DNA from: Saliphagus infecundisoli
Lineage (GTDB): Archaea; Halobacteriota; Halobacteria; Halobacteriales; Natrialbaceae
Direction: 5' to 3'
Length of the DNA stretch: 64,000 bases
NCBI RefSeq assembly: GCF_020177375.1
Contig: NZ_JAIWHV010000003.1
Coordinates: forward strand, 62,001 to 126,000
Below, one piece after another: positions 8,239 to 17,660 of this stretch. Under the pieces are notes generated by a model. That model ran no database searches and was not told where the DNA came from. It saw nothing but the letters and a program-made list of their open reading frames with translations. The number at the start of each line of letters is the position of its first letter. Position 1 is the stretch's first letter. Position numbers and translations under genes: made by a program.

Positions 8239-9684
8239 ATGGCACACGCCTTCAGCTCGGCGAGCGACCTCGCCGACGGGATCCGCTTGAGGAAGCTCTC
8301 GCCGGTCGACGTCGTCGAGGACCACCTAGAGCGGATCGCGGGCGACGACCACAACGCGTTCGTGACCGTCGATCGCGAGGGCGCCAGGGAGCGCGCTCGC
8401 GAGGCCGAGCGGGCTCTCGAGAACGGTGAGTCCTGGGGGCCGCTCCACGGCGTCCCGGTCGCGATAAAGGACCTCTACGACGTCGCAGGGCTGGCGACGA
8501 CCCAGGGCAGCCCCCTCTTTGCGAGAAACGTCGCCGAATCTGACTCGCTCGTCGTCGCCCGGCTGAAGGAAGCGGGTGCGATCGTCGTCGGGAAAACCAA
8601 CGTCCCCCAGTTCGGCCGCTCGGGCGCGACCCACAACGACCTCGTCGGCGCGACCGCGACCCCGTTCGACCGCGAGCGCACGGCCGGGGGCTCCTCGGGA
8701 GGCTCCGCGGCCGCGGTCGCCGACTTCCAAGTCCCGATCGCCCAGGGATCGGACGCGGGTGGCTCGATCCGTATTCCGGCGGCGTTCTGCGGGATATATG
8801 GCCTCAAACCCTCCTACGGCCGGATCCCGATGGTCAAGCGCCCCGACGGCTTCTCTCATTTCACCCCGATGTGCGACGTCGGCCCCCTCTCCCGGACCGT
8901 CGCCGACGCGGCGCTCTTCCTCGACGCGACCGCCGGCCCCCACCCGGAGGATCCGACCTGTCTACCCCCGCCACGCGGGAGCTACCGCGAGGCTTGCGAG
9001 GAGCCGATCGACGACTGCCGGATCGCCTACAGCCCCGATCTGGGAACCTTTCCCGTAAGCGTGGCGGTCCGTCCGGTCGTCGATCGGGCGGTTTCGGACC
9101 TCGCCGCTGCCACCGACGCGACGATCGACCGGATCGACGTCGATCTCGGTGCGAGCCACGGCGAGATCATAGAGACGATGTACGGAACCTGGTCGCTCGC
9201 GGGCCACGCCGTCGCCAACGAGCGGCTGGCCGACGAGCGCGGCCTCGACCTCTACGCCGATCATCGCGAGCACCTCACCGAGTACGACGTCGAGACGATC
9301 GAGGCCGGGCGCGACCTCCCTGCCGTCGACTACGTCCGGGCGAACGAGTGCAGGACGGCGGTCTTCGACGGCCTCCAGTCGATATTTGGGAAATACGATG
9401 CCCTGCTGTCGGCGACCGTCTCGGTCCCGCCCTTCGGGAAGTGGGCCGATACTCCTAGACAGATCGACGGCGAGAACTGCCACCGGAACGGCTGGCACCT
9501 GACGCTTCCCTACAACTTCACGGGCCACCCCACGGCCTCCGCGCCCGCCGGAACGACCGACGACGGTCTCCCGGTCGGCCTCCAGATCGCGGGGCCGCGC
9601 TTCGGCGACGATACCGTCCTCGCCGTCAGCGCGGCCCTCGAACGGGCTCGGCCCTGGCTCAAGGACCTCCCTGGCGCGCCCTGA
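8239..9684 (+). CDS. Amidase (amidase signature family), paralogue 2
   Basis: A 481-residue amidase with the full signature: Lys in VAIKDLYD, cis-Ser in AGGSSGGSAAA, and nucleophile Ser in GSDAGGSIRIPAAFCG. It resembles the amidase at 5221-6678 along its length (for example IAYSPDLGTFPVS versus IAYSPDLGIFPVS), so the two arose by duplication. It shares a 93-bp gap with the divergent enolase-superfamily gene. It is followed after 80 bp by a ceramidase-like gene with its own TATA. Substrate unknown; an amide of a sugar acid would fit the neighbourhood, but this is inference. Confidence 0.87.
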   Translation: MAHAFSSASDLADGIRLRKLSPVDVVEDHLERIAGDDHNAFVTVDREGARERAREAERALENGESWGPLHGVPVAIKDLYDVAGLATTQGSPLFARNVAESDSLVVARLKEAGAIVVGKTNVPQFGRSGATHNDLVGATATPFDRERTAGGSSGGSAAAVADFQVPIAQGSDAGGSIRIPAAFCGIYGLKPSYGRIPMVKRPDGFSHFTPMCDVGPLSRTVADAALFLDATAGPHPEDPTCLPPPRGSYREACEEPIDDCRIAYSPDLGTFPVSVAVRPVVDRAVSDLAAATDATIDRIDVDLGASHGEIIETMYGTWSLAGHAVANERLADERGLDLYADHREHLTEYDVETIEAGRDLPAVDYVRANECRTAVFDGLQSIFGKYDALLSATVSVPPFGKWADTPRQIDGENCHRNGWHLTLPYNFTGHPTASAPAGTTDDGLPVGLQIAGPRFGDDTVLAVSAALERARPWLKDLPGAP

Positions 9685-9764
9685 TTCGGGAGTGCATCGG
9701 GACGATCGACCTCGCGGACCGCCGCGACCGGACCGTTTTTGTCCCTGCGCGGGGAGGTGGCGCC

Positions 9765-11117
9765 ATGACCGACGTCGAAGACAGCGAGTGGCGCGTGGGG
9801 ACGGCGACCCGGACGATCACCCCCGAGGAACCGATGCGGATGGCGGGCTACGGCGCCCGCGAGGAGCCGGCCGAGGGCACGCTCTCCGATCTCCACGCGC
9901 GGGCGGTCGCGATCGAGGACGACCGGGGCACCCGTTTCGTCGCGGTCGGATGCGAGGTGCTCGCGATCTCGCGGCCGCTCCACGCGGAGGTCACCGCAGC
10001 CTGCGAGGAGGAGTACGATCTCCCCCCCACCCACCTCCTCCTGAACGCCTCCCACACCCATTGCGGGCCGGTCTACCGTCGGCGCAAGACCGAGGTGTTC
10101 TCCCTCGACGAGGAGGAGCGAGCCCAGGCCGAAGAGTACCGCAAGTTCCTGATCGAGCACCTGATCGGCGTCGTCGGCGAGGCCCTCGAGGACCGCGAGC
10201 CGGCGACCCTCGAGTACAGCCACGCCAAGTGCGGGATGGCGATGAACCGCCGGATTCCCTTGGAGGAGGGGATCGGCTTCCAGCCCTACCCCGACGGGCC
10301 GGTCGATCACGACGTGCCGGTGCTGGTCGCCGAGAGCGTCGAGGGGGGCGAAAGCGAGAACGACGATGGAAACGGGGACGGCGACGTCCGGGCGATCCTC
10401 TTCGGCTACGCCTGCCACCCGACCTCGCTCTTTCGCCGGGAGTGGAGCGGCGACTGGGCGGGGTACGCGATGGACGAACTCGAAGAGGAGTATCCCGAAT
10501 CGACCGCCGTCTTCGTTCAAGGAGCCGGCGGCGACCAGAAGGCCTATCCCCAGCGCGAGCTCGAGCTGACGAAACACTACGGCAAGTCGCTGGCGACCGC
10601 GGTCCGGGGTGCCATCATCGCCAAACGCCGGACGGTCAACGGACCGCTTCGGTGTGTCAAGGAGGAAGTCGATCTCGAGTTCGAGCGCCCGCCGAGTCGC
10701 GAGGAACTCGAGTCCCGGGTCGCCGATGACGACCTCGATCGGTACGTCCGCCGGCACGCAGAGCACCTGCTGGGCGAACTCGACGAACAGGGCGAACTCC
10801 CCCGAACGCATCCCTACCCGATCCAGGCGATCGGCTTCGGGGGCGACCTCACGATGGTCGCGCTGACCGGCGAGGTGCTCGTTGGCTACTCGCTTGCACT
10901 CAAGGAACGCCTGCCGGGGCCGCTGTGGGTCGCGGGCTACTCGAATAACTACATGACGTACATCCCGACCGTCGACGACCTCTACGCGGGAGGCTACGAG
11001 GCCGACCGGTTCGTCCACCTCACCGAACTTCCCGCGAAGTTCGATCACAGCGTCGAGGACCGGGTGCTCTCGACGGCGACCGCGCTCGCCCGGCGGGTCG
11101 GGCCGCCCGGCGAGTAG
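9765..11117 (+). CDS. Neutral ceramidase-like hydrolase, paralogue 1
   Basis: A 450-residue protein resembling the N-terminal domain of neutral/alkaline ceramidases, Zn-dependent amidases. Visible blocks are VGTATRTITPEEPMRMAGY at the N-terminus, the NASHTHCGP metal motif, FGYACHPT, and FVQGAGGDQ. No signal peptide is seen, so it should act in the cytoplasm. A CCGTTTTTGTCC element about 28 nt upstream supports the start. It heads a same-strand series with an aminotransferase and two Gfo/Idh/MocA genes. A paralogue at 29453-30802 stands before the same two Gfo types. True ceramide is an unlikely substrate in an archaeon; an N-acyl or amide-linked sugar is a guess. Confidence 0.75.
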   Translation: MTDVEDSEWRVGTATRTITPEEPMRMAGYGAREEPAEGTLSDLHARAVAIEDDRGTRFVAVGCEVLAISRPLHAEVTAACEEEYDLPPTHLLLNASHTHCGPVYRRRKTEVFSLDEEERAQAEEYRKFLIEHLIGVVGEALEDREPATLEYSHAKCGMAMNRRIPLEEGIGFQPYPDGPVDHDVPVLVAESVEGGESENDDGNGDGDVRAILFGYACHPTSLFRREWSGDWAGYAMDELEEEYPESTAVFVQGAGGDQKAYPQRELELTKHYGKSLATAVRGAIIAKRRTVNGPLRCVKEEVDLEFERPPSREELESRVADDDLDRYVRRHAEHLLGELDEQGELPRTHPYPIQAIGFGGDLTMVALTGEVLVGYSLALKERLPGPLWVAGYSNNYMTYIPTVDDLYAGGYEADRFVHLTELPAKFDHSVEDRVLSTATALARRVGPPGE

Positions 11118-11171
11118 TGTGTAGTCACCGGCCCCGGATGATTTAAGCACCGACCGGCCCACCATCCGCCA

Positions 11172-12392
11172 ATGCCGGAGGACCCGCCCGGAGCGATCGA
11201 CCGCCTCTGTACCGACGCCGTCCGCGACTCGCCCGCCTCGCCCTACGACGCCTGGCGCGAGCTCTCTGCTACCCACCCCGAGGCGGTCCAACTCGGCGTC
11301 GGCTTCCCCTTTACCGACGCGTTTCCGACCGAGGAGCTGGCGGCGGCAACCAACGAAATCCTCCGCAAGGAGCCAGAAGCCCTCCAGTACGGCGGGAGCG
11401 AGGCCGCCGACTCGCTCCCAGGAGCGATCGCCGACCATGTCGGCCGGCGGGGGCTCGCGGTCGGGGCAGACGATCTGATCGTCACCGGCGGCGCGAGCCG
11501 CGCGATCGACACGATCGCGGACGTCTTCCTCGAGCCCGGCCGAGTCGTTTTCACCGAGGAGGCGACGTTCCCGAGCGCGGTGACGTACTTTCGCGACCAC
11601 GGCGCCGCGGTCGCCGGCTGTGCGCTCGACCGCGAGGGCCTCGACGTCGCGGCCCTCGGCGACGACCTCGCGCGGCGCGAACGCACGGGAGAGGATCTCC
11701 CGACGCTGCTCTATACGATCCCGACGTTCCAGAACCCGACGGGGACGACCCTCCCCGAGAAACGCCGCGAGGCGCTGCTCGACCTCGCCACGGAGTACGA
11801 CTTCGCGATCCTCGAGGACGACGCCTACGGCGCCCTGCGCTACGACGGCGAGAGCGTTCCCCCGCTGGCGGCGATGGACCGCGAGCGGCCGGGTCCCGAC
11901 CGGGTGATCCACGTCGGAACCGCCGCGAAGACGATCGCGCCGGGGGTGCGGATCGGCTGGGTGATCGCACCCGAGGCAGTGAGCGAGGAGATCGAGCGGA
12001 GACACGCCGGCGCGGCAAACAGCTTCGTCCGGAGCGCCGTCGCGCGGTATCTTGCCGAGGAGTCCTTCGAGGAGCGCGTCGCCAAACTGTGTGAGAGCTA
12101 CCGCTCGCGCCGGGACCACATGCTCGAGGCGCTCGAAGGCGAGATGCCCTCTCACATCGGATGGACCGAGCCCGACGGCGGCTTCTTCGTCTGGGTGACC
12201 CTGCCCGACGGGATAGACGCGGAGGCGATGCTTCCGACGGCGGCCGCGGCAGGCGTGATCTACATGCCCGGATCCGCGTTCTATCCGAACGAGGGCGGCG
12301 AGAACCGGCTCCGGATCTCCTTTAGCACGGGCTCGCCGGCGGAGACCGAGCGGGCGGTCGCGGCTCTGGCCCGGACGATCGAGAGTGCATGA
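11172..12392 (+). CDS. PLP-dependent aminotransferase, class I/II (2-aminoadipate type)
   Basis: A 406-residue fold-type I aminotransferase of the LysN/MocR-domain type. The cofactor region is present: the substrate loop YTIPTFQNPTG, the aspartate in ILEDDAYG and the PLP lysine in VGTAAKTIAPGVRIGW. The TATA-like GATTTAAGC about 28 nt before the ATG supports the start. It stands between the ceramidase-like gene and two Gfo/Idh/MocA genes. The second copy of this cassette (27180-30802) lacks an aminotransferase here. It probably transfers an amino group to or from a 2-oxo acid; the specific substrate is not visible. Confidence 0.87.
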   Translation: MPEDPPGAIDRLCTDAVRDSPASPYDAWRELSATHPEAVQLGVGFPFTDAFPTEELAAATNEILRKEPEALQYGGSEAADSLPGAIADHVGRRGLAVGADDLIVTGGASRAIDTIADVFLEPGRVVFTEEATFPSAVTYFRDHGAAVAGCALDREGLDVAALGDDLARRERTGEDLPTLLYTIPTFQNPTGTTLPEKRREALLDLATEYDFAILEDDAYGALRYDGESVPPLAAMDRERPGPDRVIHVGTAAKTIAPGVRIGWVIAPEAVSEEIERRHAGAANSFVRSAVARYLAEESFEERVAKLCESYRSRRDHMLEALEGEMPSHIGWTEPDGGFFVWVTLPDGIDAEAMLPTAAAAGVIYMPGSAFYPNEGGENRLRISFSTGSPAETERAVAALARTIESA

Positions 12393-12431
12393 AGACAACG
12401 CTTATCGCGCCGCCCTTCGTCGGCCCGGACG

Positions 12432-13418
12432 ATGCTACGGATCGGACTGCTGGGCCGAGGCTTCATGGCGACGGTCCACGCGCTTCGCTACGCCGAGATG
12501 GAGGACGTCGAAGTCGTCGGGGTCGCCTCGCCGAGCGAACCCCGCGAGTTCGCCACCGACTATACCGAGAACGCGGCCGCCTACGACGACGCCCTCGCAC
12601 TCTACGACGCCGAGGATCTCGATGCCATCGACGTCTGTACGCCGACGCACACCCACCGCGATCTGGTGGTCCCCGCGGCAGAGCGCGGGATCGACGTCCT
12701 CTGTGAGAAGCCACTCGAGCGGACGATGGGGGATGCAAGCGAGATGGTCGAGGCCGCCGAGGACGCGGGGGTCACCCTCGTGCCCGGACACACCCTCCGC
12801 TTTTTCCCGGAGTACGCGACGGTCCGCGACCGAGTACGGGAGGGCGATGTCGGCGATCCCGGCAACGCCCGGACGCTCCGGCAGTCGCCATACGAGGAGC
12901 GACCGGCGTGGTTCGACGACGACGAGAAGAGCGGCGGCGCGCTCCTCGATCTCGCGATCCACGACGTCGACTTCCTCCGGTGGACTCTCGGGCCGGTCGA
13001 GCGCGTTTTCGCCCGCCGCAAGCGGTGGGACGGGAACGAGTACGCCCTCGCCACCCTCCGATTCGAGAGCGGCGCCGTCGGCCACGTCGACGCCCGCTGG
13101 CCCAACCGTTCGGACCTCCCGTTCAAAACCGCCTTCGAGATCGCCGGCCCCGAAGGGCTCCTCGAGTTCGACAGCGAGGACGTCGCGCCGATCGAGGTCC
13201 GTTCGACGACCGAGAGCGAGCCCTCCCGGGATCCGATCGACGAGCCACTCGAGAAGGATCCCTACCGGCTCGAACTCGAGGCGTTCGTCGCTTCGGTGCG
13301 AGGCGGGGAGCCCCCGATCACCGCCGACGAGGGGCTGGCCTCGCTCGCGGTCGCGCTCGCGGCCGTCGAGTCCGCAGAGCGCGGAGAGCCGGTCGCGCCC
13401 GCGGAGGTGGGCGCATGA
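12432..13418 (+). CDS. Gfo/Idh/MocA family oxidoreductase, cassette type A (copy 1)
   Basis: A 328-residue NAD(P)-dependent dehydrogenase with a classic GLLGRGFMATVH nucleotide loop, CTPTHTH and the VLCEKPLE lysine motif, and a GGALLDLAIHDVDFLRW active-site helix. A TATA-like CGCTTATCGC sits about 27 nt before the ATG. The 3' end overlaps the next Gfo gene by 4 nt (ATGA), so they are translationally coupled. The closest relative in the window is 28151-29107 (same GFMA loop and IHD-DFLRW/IHDLDYLRW helix), which is coupled in the same way to its own type B partner. Confidence 0.88.
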   Translation: MLRIGLLGRGFMATVHALRYAEMEDVEVVGVASPSEPREFATDYTENAAAYDDALALYDAEDLDAIDVCTPTHTHRDLVVPAAERGIDVLCEKPLERTMGDASEMVEAAEDAGVTLVPGHTLRFFPEYATVRDRVREGDVGDPGNARTLRQSPYEERPAWFDDDEKSGGALLDLAIHDVDFLRWTLGPVERVFARRKRWDGNEYALATLRFESGAVGHVDARWPNRSDLPFKTAFEIAGPEGLLEFDSEDVAPIEVRSTTESEPSRDPIDEPLEKDPYRLELEAFVASVRGGEPPITADEGLASLAVALAAVESAERGEPVAPAEVGA

Positions 13419-14404
13419 CCCTCCGAATGGGGCTGCTCTCGACGGCCCACGTCCACACTGGCGGGTTCGCCTCTCGACTTTCCGCGAGCGACGAGGTGGA
13501 GTTCGTCGGGATGACCGACGACGACGAAGAACGGGGGAGAGAGACCGCCGCCGAGCACGGCGTCGAGTTCTACGAACCCGACGCGCTCTTGGAGCGGATC
13601 GACGCGGCGATCGTCGCCTCGACGAACGTGACCCACCGCCGGTGGGTCGAGCCGGCGGCCGCGGCCGGCGTGGACGTCCTCTGTGAGAAGCCCCTGGCGA
13701 CGACGATGGCCGACGCCCGCGCGATCGTCGCGGCCTGCGAGGAGGCCGGCGTCCGCCTCGGACTCGCGATGCCGCTGGCCCACAGCGTCCCGGCGCGACG
13801 GGCACGGGAAGCGTATGAGAGGGGAGAGATCGGCGAGCTCCAGGCGGCGGTCGGCACCAACCGGGCATGGTTTCGCGACCGCCATCTGACGGGGTGGTCC
13901 GCGGACGAAGAACACGCAGGCGGTGGCGCGGCGATGGACCACACGGTCCACATCGTGAACCTGCTGCGGCGGATCACCGGCGAGGAAGTCACGGAGGTCC
14001 ACGCCGAGTTCGGGACGATGCACGAGGGGATCGCAGTCGAGGACGTCAACGTGCTCTCGATGGAGCTCTCGGGGGGCGGGATCTTCACCCTCGACGGCTC
14101 CTGGGACCGGCCCGACGACTGGGACTACTGGGGCGACGCGGCGCTGACCCTCGTGGGGACGGAGGGAGAGATCGCGGTGGACGTCTTCGACCAGACGATC
14201 AAACGGACCCGCGCTGGCGAGGGAATCGACGGCGTCTACTGGGGCTCGATCCCCGACGACGCCCTGCTCGCCGACTTCGTCGCGGCCTGCGAGGAGGGCC
14301 GGCCGCCGCTGGTCGGTGCCGAAGACGGTCTGCGGGAGACCGCGGTCGTGCTCGCGGCCTACGAGTCCGACGAGCGCGGCGGGCCAGTGGAGGTCGACTA
14401 CTGA
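13415..14404 (+). CDS. Gfo/Idh/MocA family oxidoreductase, cassette type B (copy 1)
   Basis: A 329-residue family member whose nucleotide loop is GLLSTAHVHTGGF, with two His in place of the usual glycines. The lysine motif VLCEKPLA and the GGGAAMDHTVHIVNLL helix are intact. It starts inside the stop of the type A gene (ATGA). It is very similar to 27180-28154 (loop GILSAAHSHTDAY, helix GGGAVMDHSVHIVDLA). Types A and B always travel together here, so they may act in sequence on one sugar or form a complex. Confidence 0.85.
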   Translation: MTLRMGLLSTAHVHTGGFASRLSASDEVEFVGMTDDDEERGRETAAEHGVEFYEPDALLERIDAAIVASTNVTHRRWVEPAAAAGVDVLCEKPLATTMADARAIVAACEEAGVRLGLAMPLAHSVPARRAREAYERGEIGELQAAVGTNRAWFRDRHLTGWSADEEHAGGGAAMDHTVHIVNLLRRITGEEVTEVHAEFGTMHEGIAVEDVNVLSMELSGGGIFTLDGSWDRPDDWDYWGDAALTLVGTEGEIAVDVFDQTIKRTRAGEGIDGVYWGSIPDDALLADFVAACEEGRPPLVGAEDGLRETAVVLAAYESDERGGPVEVDY

Positions 14405-14457
14405 ACCCCCCGAGCGACCGCGTGGCGGCATCGACTTCGTCGGCCGAACCGGTAACT

Positions 14458-14470
14458 GGTGGGGCCCACC
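14458..14470. promoter_or_regulatory. Inverted repeat GGTGGG-G-CCCACC before the DegT gene TATA
   Basis: Perfect 6-bp arms, flanked on both sides by ACCGGTA. It lies immediately upstream of the TATA-like CCTATATCC at 14475-14483 of the next gene. Only one copy was seen, and in GC-rich DNA this can arise by chance. Confidence 0.3.
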
Positions 14471-14524
14471 GGTACCTATATCCGGTTCGAGAGCGGTTGT
14501 CGAGGCAGATCAGCGAACCCAGAC

Positions 14525-15799
14525 ATGACCGATACGCTCGCGATTCACGACGGACCGTCGGCGGTCACCGCGGCCGACGACGGGATATTCGACTGGCCGA
14601 TCATCACCGAGGAAGACGAGGAGACCGCCCTCTCCGTGCTCCGAGAGGGGCGGATGTCGGACACCGACATCACCAAACGATTCGAGGCCGAGTACGCAGA
14701 CTGGCAGGGCACCGAGTACGCGCTGGGCTACAACAACGGGACCGCCTCGCTGCAGGGCGCGATGTACGGCGTCGGCGTCGGCGTCGGCGACGAGGTCGTC
14801 GGCCCCACGATCACCTACTGGGCGGCGATGCTTCCCTGTCTGGAGCTGGGCGCGACGCCCGTCTTCGCCGACGTCGATCCCGAGACGCTCTGTGTCGATC
14901 CCGAGAGCGTCGCCGAGCGAGTCACGGAAAACACCGCGGCGATCGTGGTCGTCCACAACTACGGCCACCCCGCCGACATGGACGCGATCATGGAGATCTC
15001 CCGCGACCACGATATTCCCGTGATCGAGGACGTCTCTCATGCCCACGGCGGCCAGTATAACGGAGAGGCCCTGGGAACGATCGGCGACGTCGGCGCGATG
15101 TCGATGATGGCCCGGAAATCGTTCGCCATCGGCGAGGCGGGGATGCTCGTCACCGACGACCACTCGATATACGAGCGCGCGGTCGCCTACAGCCACTACT
15201 CCAGACACTCCGAGGTTCTGGAGAGCGAGGACCTGGCCAAATACGCGGGGCTTCCCTTCGGCGGGAAGAAACACCGAATGCACCAGATCAGTGCCGCCGT
15301 CGGTCGCGTTCAGTTAGAGTACTACGACGAACGGATGGCCGAGATACAGAAGGCGATGCATCGCTTCTGGGACCGACTCGAGGACGTCCCCGGACTCAGA
15401 CCCCACCGGATCGAGAGCGAGGGGAGCACGATGGGCGGCTGGTACGCCCCGAAGGGGATCTACGTCCCCGAGGAACTCGACGGATTGCCGGTCGAACGGT
15501 TCGCCGAGGCCGTCGTCGCCGAGGGCTCGCAGTGTCGGAAGGGCTGTAACTCGGCGCTCCACGAACACCCACTGCTCGATGACGCCGATATCTACGGCCA
15601 CGGCACCCCGACCCGGATCGCCAACGCCGCCCGCGACGTCCGCGAGACCGACACCGACCTCCCCGCGGCCGAAGGGATCCAGGAGCGGTGTTTCGCCGTT
15701 CCCTGGTTCAAGCAGTACCGTCCCGAGGTCATCGACCAGCACGCCGCGGCGTTTCGCAAGGTCGCCGAGAACCACGAGGCGCTCCTCGAGACGGCCTGA
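14525..15799 (+). CDS. DegT/DnrJ/EryC1/StrS-family aminotransferase
   Basis: A 424-residue PLP aminotransferase of the sugar aminotransferase family, which converts keto-sugars to amino-sugars or the reverse. Seen are VIEDVSHAHGG (Asp contacting the pyridine ring), SMMARKSFAIGEAG (PLP lysine position in the usual S-x4-K-x4-GE context) and the C-terminal EGSQCRKGCN region. The start is the ATG at 14525; the TATA-like CCTATATCC at 14475-14483 is about 46 nt upstream, which implies a leader of roughly 20 nt, unlike most neighbours. Placed between Gfo/Idh/MocA genes that make keto-sugars, it may aminate or deaminate one of them. Confidence 0.85.
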   Translation: MTDTLAIHDGPSAVTAADDGIFDWPIITEEDEETALSVLREGRMSDTDITKRFEAEYADWQGTEYALGYNNGTASLQGAMYGVGVGVGDEVVGPTITYWAAMLPCLELGATPVFADVDPETLCVDPESVAERVTENTAAIVVVHNYGHPADMDAIMEISRDHDIPVIEDVSHAHGGQYNGEALGTIGDVGAMSMMARKSFAIGEAGMLVTDDHSIYERAVAYSHYSRHSEVLESEDLAKYAGLPFGGKKHRMHQISAAVGRVQLEYYDERMAEIQKAMHRFWDRLEDVPGLRPHRIESEGSTMGGWYAPKGIYVPEELDGLPVERFAEAVVAEGSQCRKGCNSALHEHPLLDDADIYGHGTPTRIANAARDVRETDTDLPAAEGIQERCFAVPWFKQYRPEVIDQHAAAFRKVAENHEALLETA

Positions 15800-15894
15800 T
15801 CGGCGCTGGTGCTCGTCGTGGTCGTCGGTTCGATGCGTGCGGACGTCTGCCGTATGGCGCAGGTTTTTATGCCGGCCCCGACATTCGGCGAGCG

Positions 15895-16899
15895 ATGACC
15901 GGAGACACGACGATCGGAATCGTCGGCCTGGGCACGATCGGCCGGATCCACGCCGAGCGCCTGGCCGACCTGGGGGCCGACCTCGCCGGCGCCGACCTCG
16001 ATCCGGAGGCCCGCGAGGCCTTCGCCGCCGAGTTCGAGGCTCCGACATACGAGGACCACGAGGCGCTGCTCGAGGCGGGTGTCGACGCGGTCGTGGTCGG
16101 CGTCCCGAACCGGGTCCACGAGGAGGTCGCCGTCGACGCCCTTGAGGCCGGCGGCGACGTCCTGCTCGAAAAGCCCCTCGCTCACTCCGTCGAGAGCGCC
16201 GAGCGGATCGCGCGGGTCGCCCGCCGCTCCGAGGGGTTTTGTACCGTCGGCTTCACGATGCGGTACTCGGGGTTGACCGAGCGGGTCGTCGACCTCCGCG
16301 AGTCGGGCCGGTTCGGCTCGATCTCACACGTGAGCGTCGACTACCTCCGCCGCGGAGGCATCCCCGGCGGCGGACGGGGCTGGTTTACGAATCCGGATCT
16401 CGCCGGCGGCGGCGTCCTGATGGATCTCGGCGTCCACGTCATCGATCTCGCACTCTTCGTCATGGGCTACCCCGCAGTCGAGGAAGTGAGTGGACGGGTC
16501 CGTTCGGAGTTCGGCGACTACGACGTCGAGGATTCGGCGACGGCCCTGTTGCGCTGTGAGGGGGGTCGGACCGTCTCCGTCGATACCTCCTGGCACGGCA
16601 CGTCGGAACCGTCCCAGGACTGCGTGATCCGGGGGACCGAGGCCGGCACGGCCTTCGCCGTCACCGAGGACGACCTGACGCTCGTCGATGCCGACCCCGA
16701 CGCCGGAAGCGAGACGATCGCCGTCGAGACCGGCGACATGCACCTCGCGGAGGACCAGACCTTCCTCGAGAGCGTCGCGGGCGAACGCGAGCCCGCCGAA
16801 ACCGTCGAGGAGGCCCTGACCGTCCAGCGGGTGATCGAGGCGATCTACGAGTCGAGCGAACGAGGGAACGCGGTCGTCGTCGAGGGGGGAAACCGATGA
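15895..16899 (+). CDS. Gfo/Idh/MocA family oxidoreductase
   Basis: A 334-residue member with a full GIVGLGTIGRIH nucleotide loop, VLLEKPLAHS and the GGGVLMDLGVHVIDLALF helix. The start ATG at 15895 follows GGTTTTTATGCC centred 28 nt upstream, indicating a leaderless transcript. It overlaps the downstream TIM-barrel gene by 4 nt (ATGA), so the two are coupled. The pair is a likely functional unit: sugar oxidation followed by isomerisation or elimination, as in inositol routes that combine an IolG-type dehydrogenase with IolE/IolI-type barrels. Confidence 0.88.
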   Translation: MTGDTTIGIVGLGTIGRIHAERLADLGADLAGADLDPEAREAFAAEFEAPTYEDHEALLEAGVDAVVVGVPNRVHEEVAVDALEAGGDVLLEKPLAHSVESAERIARVARRSEGFCTVGFTMRYSGLTERVVDLRESGRFGSISHVSVDYLRRGGIPGGGRGWFTNPDLAGGGVLMDLGVHVIDLALFVMGYPAVEEVSGRVRSEFGDYDVEDSATALLRCEGGRTVSVDTSWHGTSEPSQDCVIRGTEAGTAFAVTEDDLTLVDADPDAGSETIAVETGDMHLAEDQTFLESVAGEREPAETVEEALTVQRVIEAIYESSERGNAVVVEGGNR

Positions 16900-17660
16900 A
16901 CGTCGGCCTCTGTACGATCTCCGGCAAGGAACGGGGAGTCGAAGAGGTGATCGACCTCGCCGCGGACGTCGGCTACGACGGCGTCGAGATCTGGGGGAAA
17001 GACCACGTCGCCGATACCGACCCCGAACGGATCGCCGAGCGGGCAGCCGACGCCGGTCTCGAGATCCCGACGTACGGCTCCTATCTCCGGTGTGGGAGCG
17101 AGGAATTCGACGACGAACTGAGCGAGAAACTCGCCATTGCCGAGGGGTTGGGTGCCGACATGATCCGGGTCTGGGCGGGCAGCCAGGAGTACGGCGACCA
17201 CGACGAGGGTCATTGGAAGCAGGTCGTCGCCGACCTCGAACGGGTCACCGAGGCTGCATCCGACCGCGGCCTCTCGGTGACCGTCGAGAAACACGCGAAC
17301 ACGGTGACGAACGATTTAGAAGGCGCCCGCCGGCTGATCGAGGCAGTCGACCACGAGTCCTGCGGGCTCAACTATCAACCCGGCTTTTCGATCCCCGCCG
17401 CCGAACTCGAGCGGGAGGCCCGGGCTCTGGAATCGATCTCGAACCAGCTTCACCTCCAGGGAACCTACGAACGAAGCGGAAGCGAGCGGGCGCCCCTCGC
17501 GGAGGTGTACTACGACCTCGAGGCCGTCCTCGATCCCTTCGGCGATTTCGAGGGGTACGCCAACGTCGAGTTCGTGACCCAGGACCGCTCGTACCGGGAG
17601 GCGATCGCCGCCGACCTCGAGACGGTCCGGTCGCTGGTCAGCTACTCGCGTTCGGCCTGA
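16896..17660 (+). CDS. Sugar phosphate isomerase/epimerase-type TIM-barrel protein
   Basis: A 254-residue AP-endonuclease-2-like barrel beginning MNVGLCTISG. Family marks are GYDGVEIWG at the second strand, LSVTVEKHANT with a candidate metal Glu, the LNYQPGF strand, and HLQGTYERSG near the C-terminus. The start overlaps the stop of the preceding Gfo gene (ATGA). The 3' end overlaps the convergent CapA gene by 19 nt. Proposed to act on the keto-sugar made by its partner; no direct evidence of substrate. Confidence 0.82.
   Translation: MNVGLCTISGKERGVEEVIDLAADVGYDGVEIWGKDHVADTDPERIAERAADAGLEIPTYGSYLRCGSEEFDDELSEKLAIAEGLGADMIRVWAGSQEYGDHDEGHWKQVVADLERVTEAASDRGLSVTVEKHANTVTNDLEGARRLIEAVDHESCGLNYQPGFSIPAAELEREARALESISNQLHLQGTYERSGSERAPLAEVYYDLEAVLDPFGDFEGYANVEFVTQDRSYREAIAADLETVRSLVSYSRSA

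Noticed and set aside
9510-12398. 962-codon minus-strand frame
   Set aside because: It is antisense to three well-supported genes; its residue content (Arg/Gly/Val-rich repeats) is that of a GC-rich shadow.
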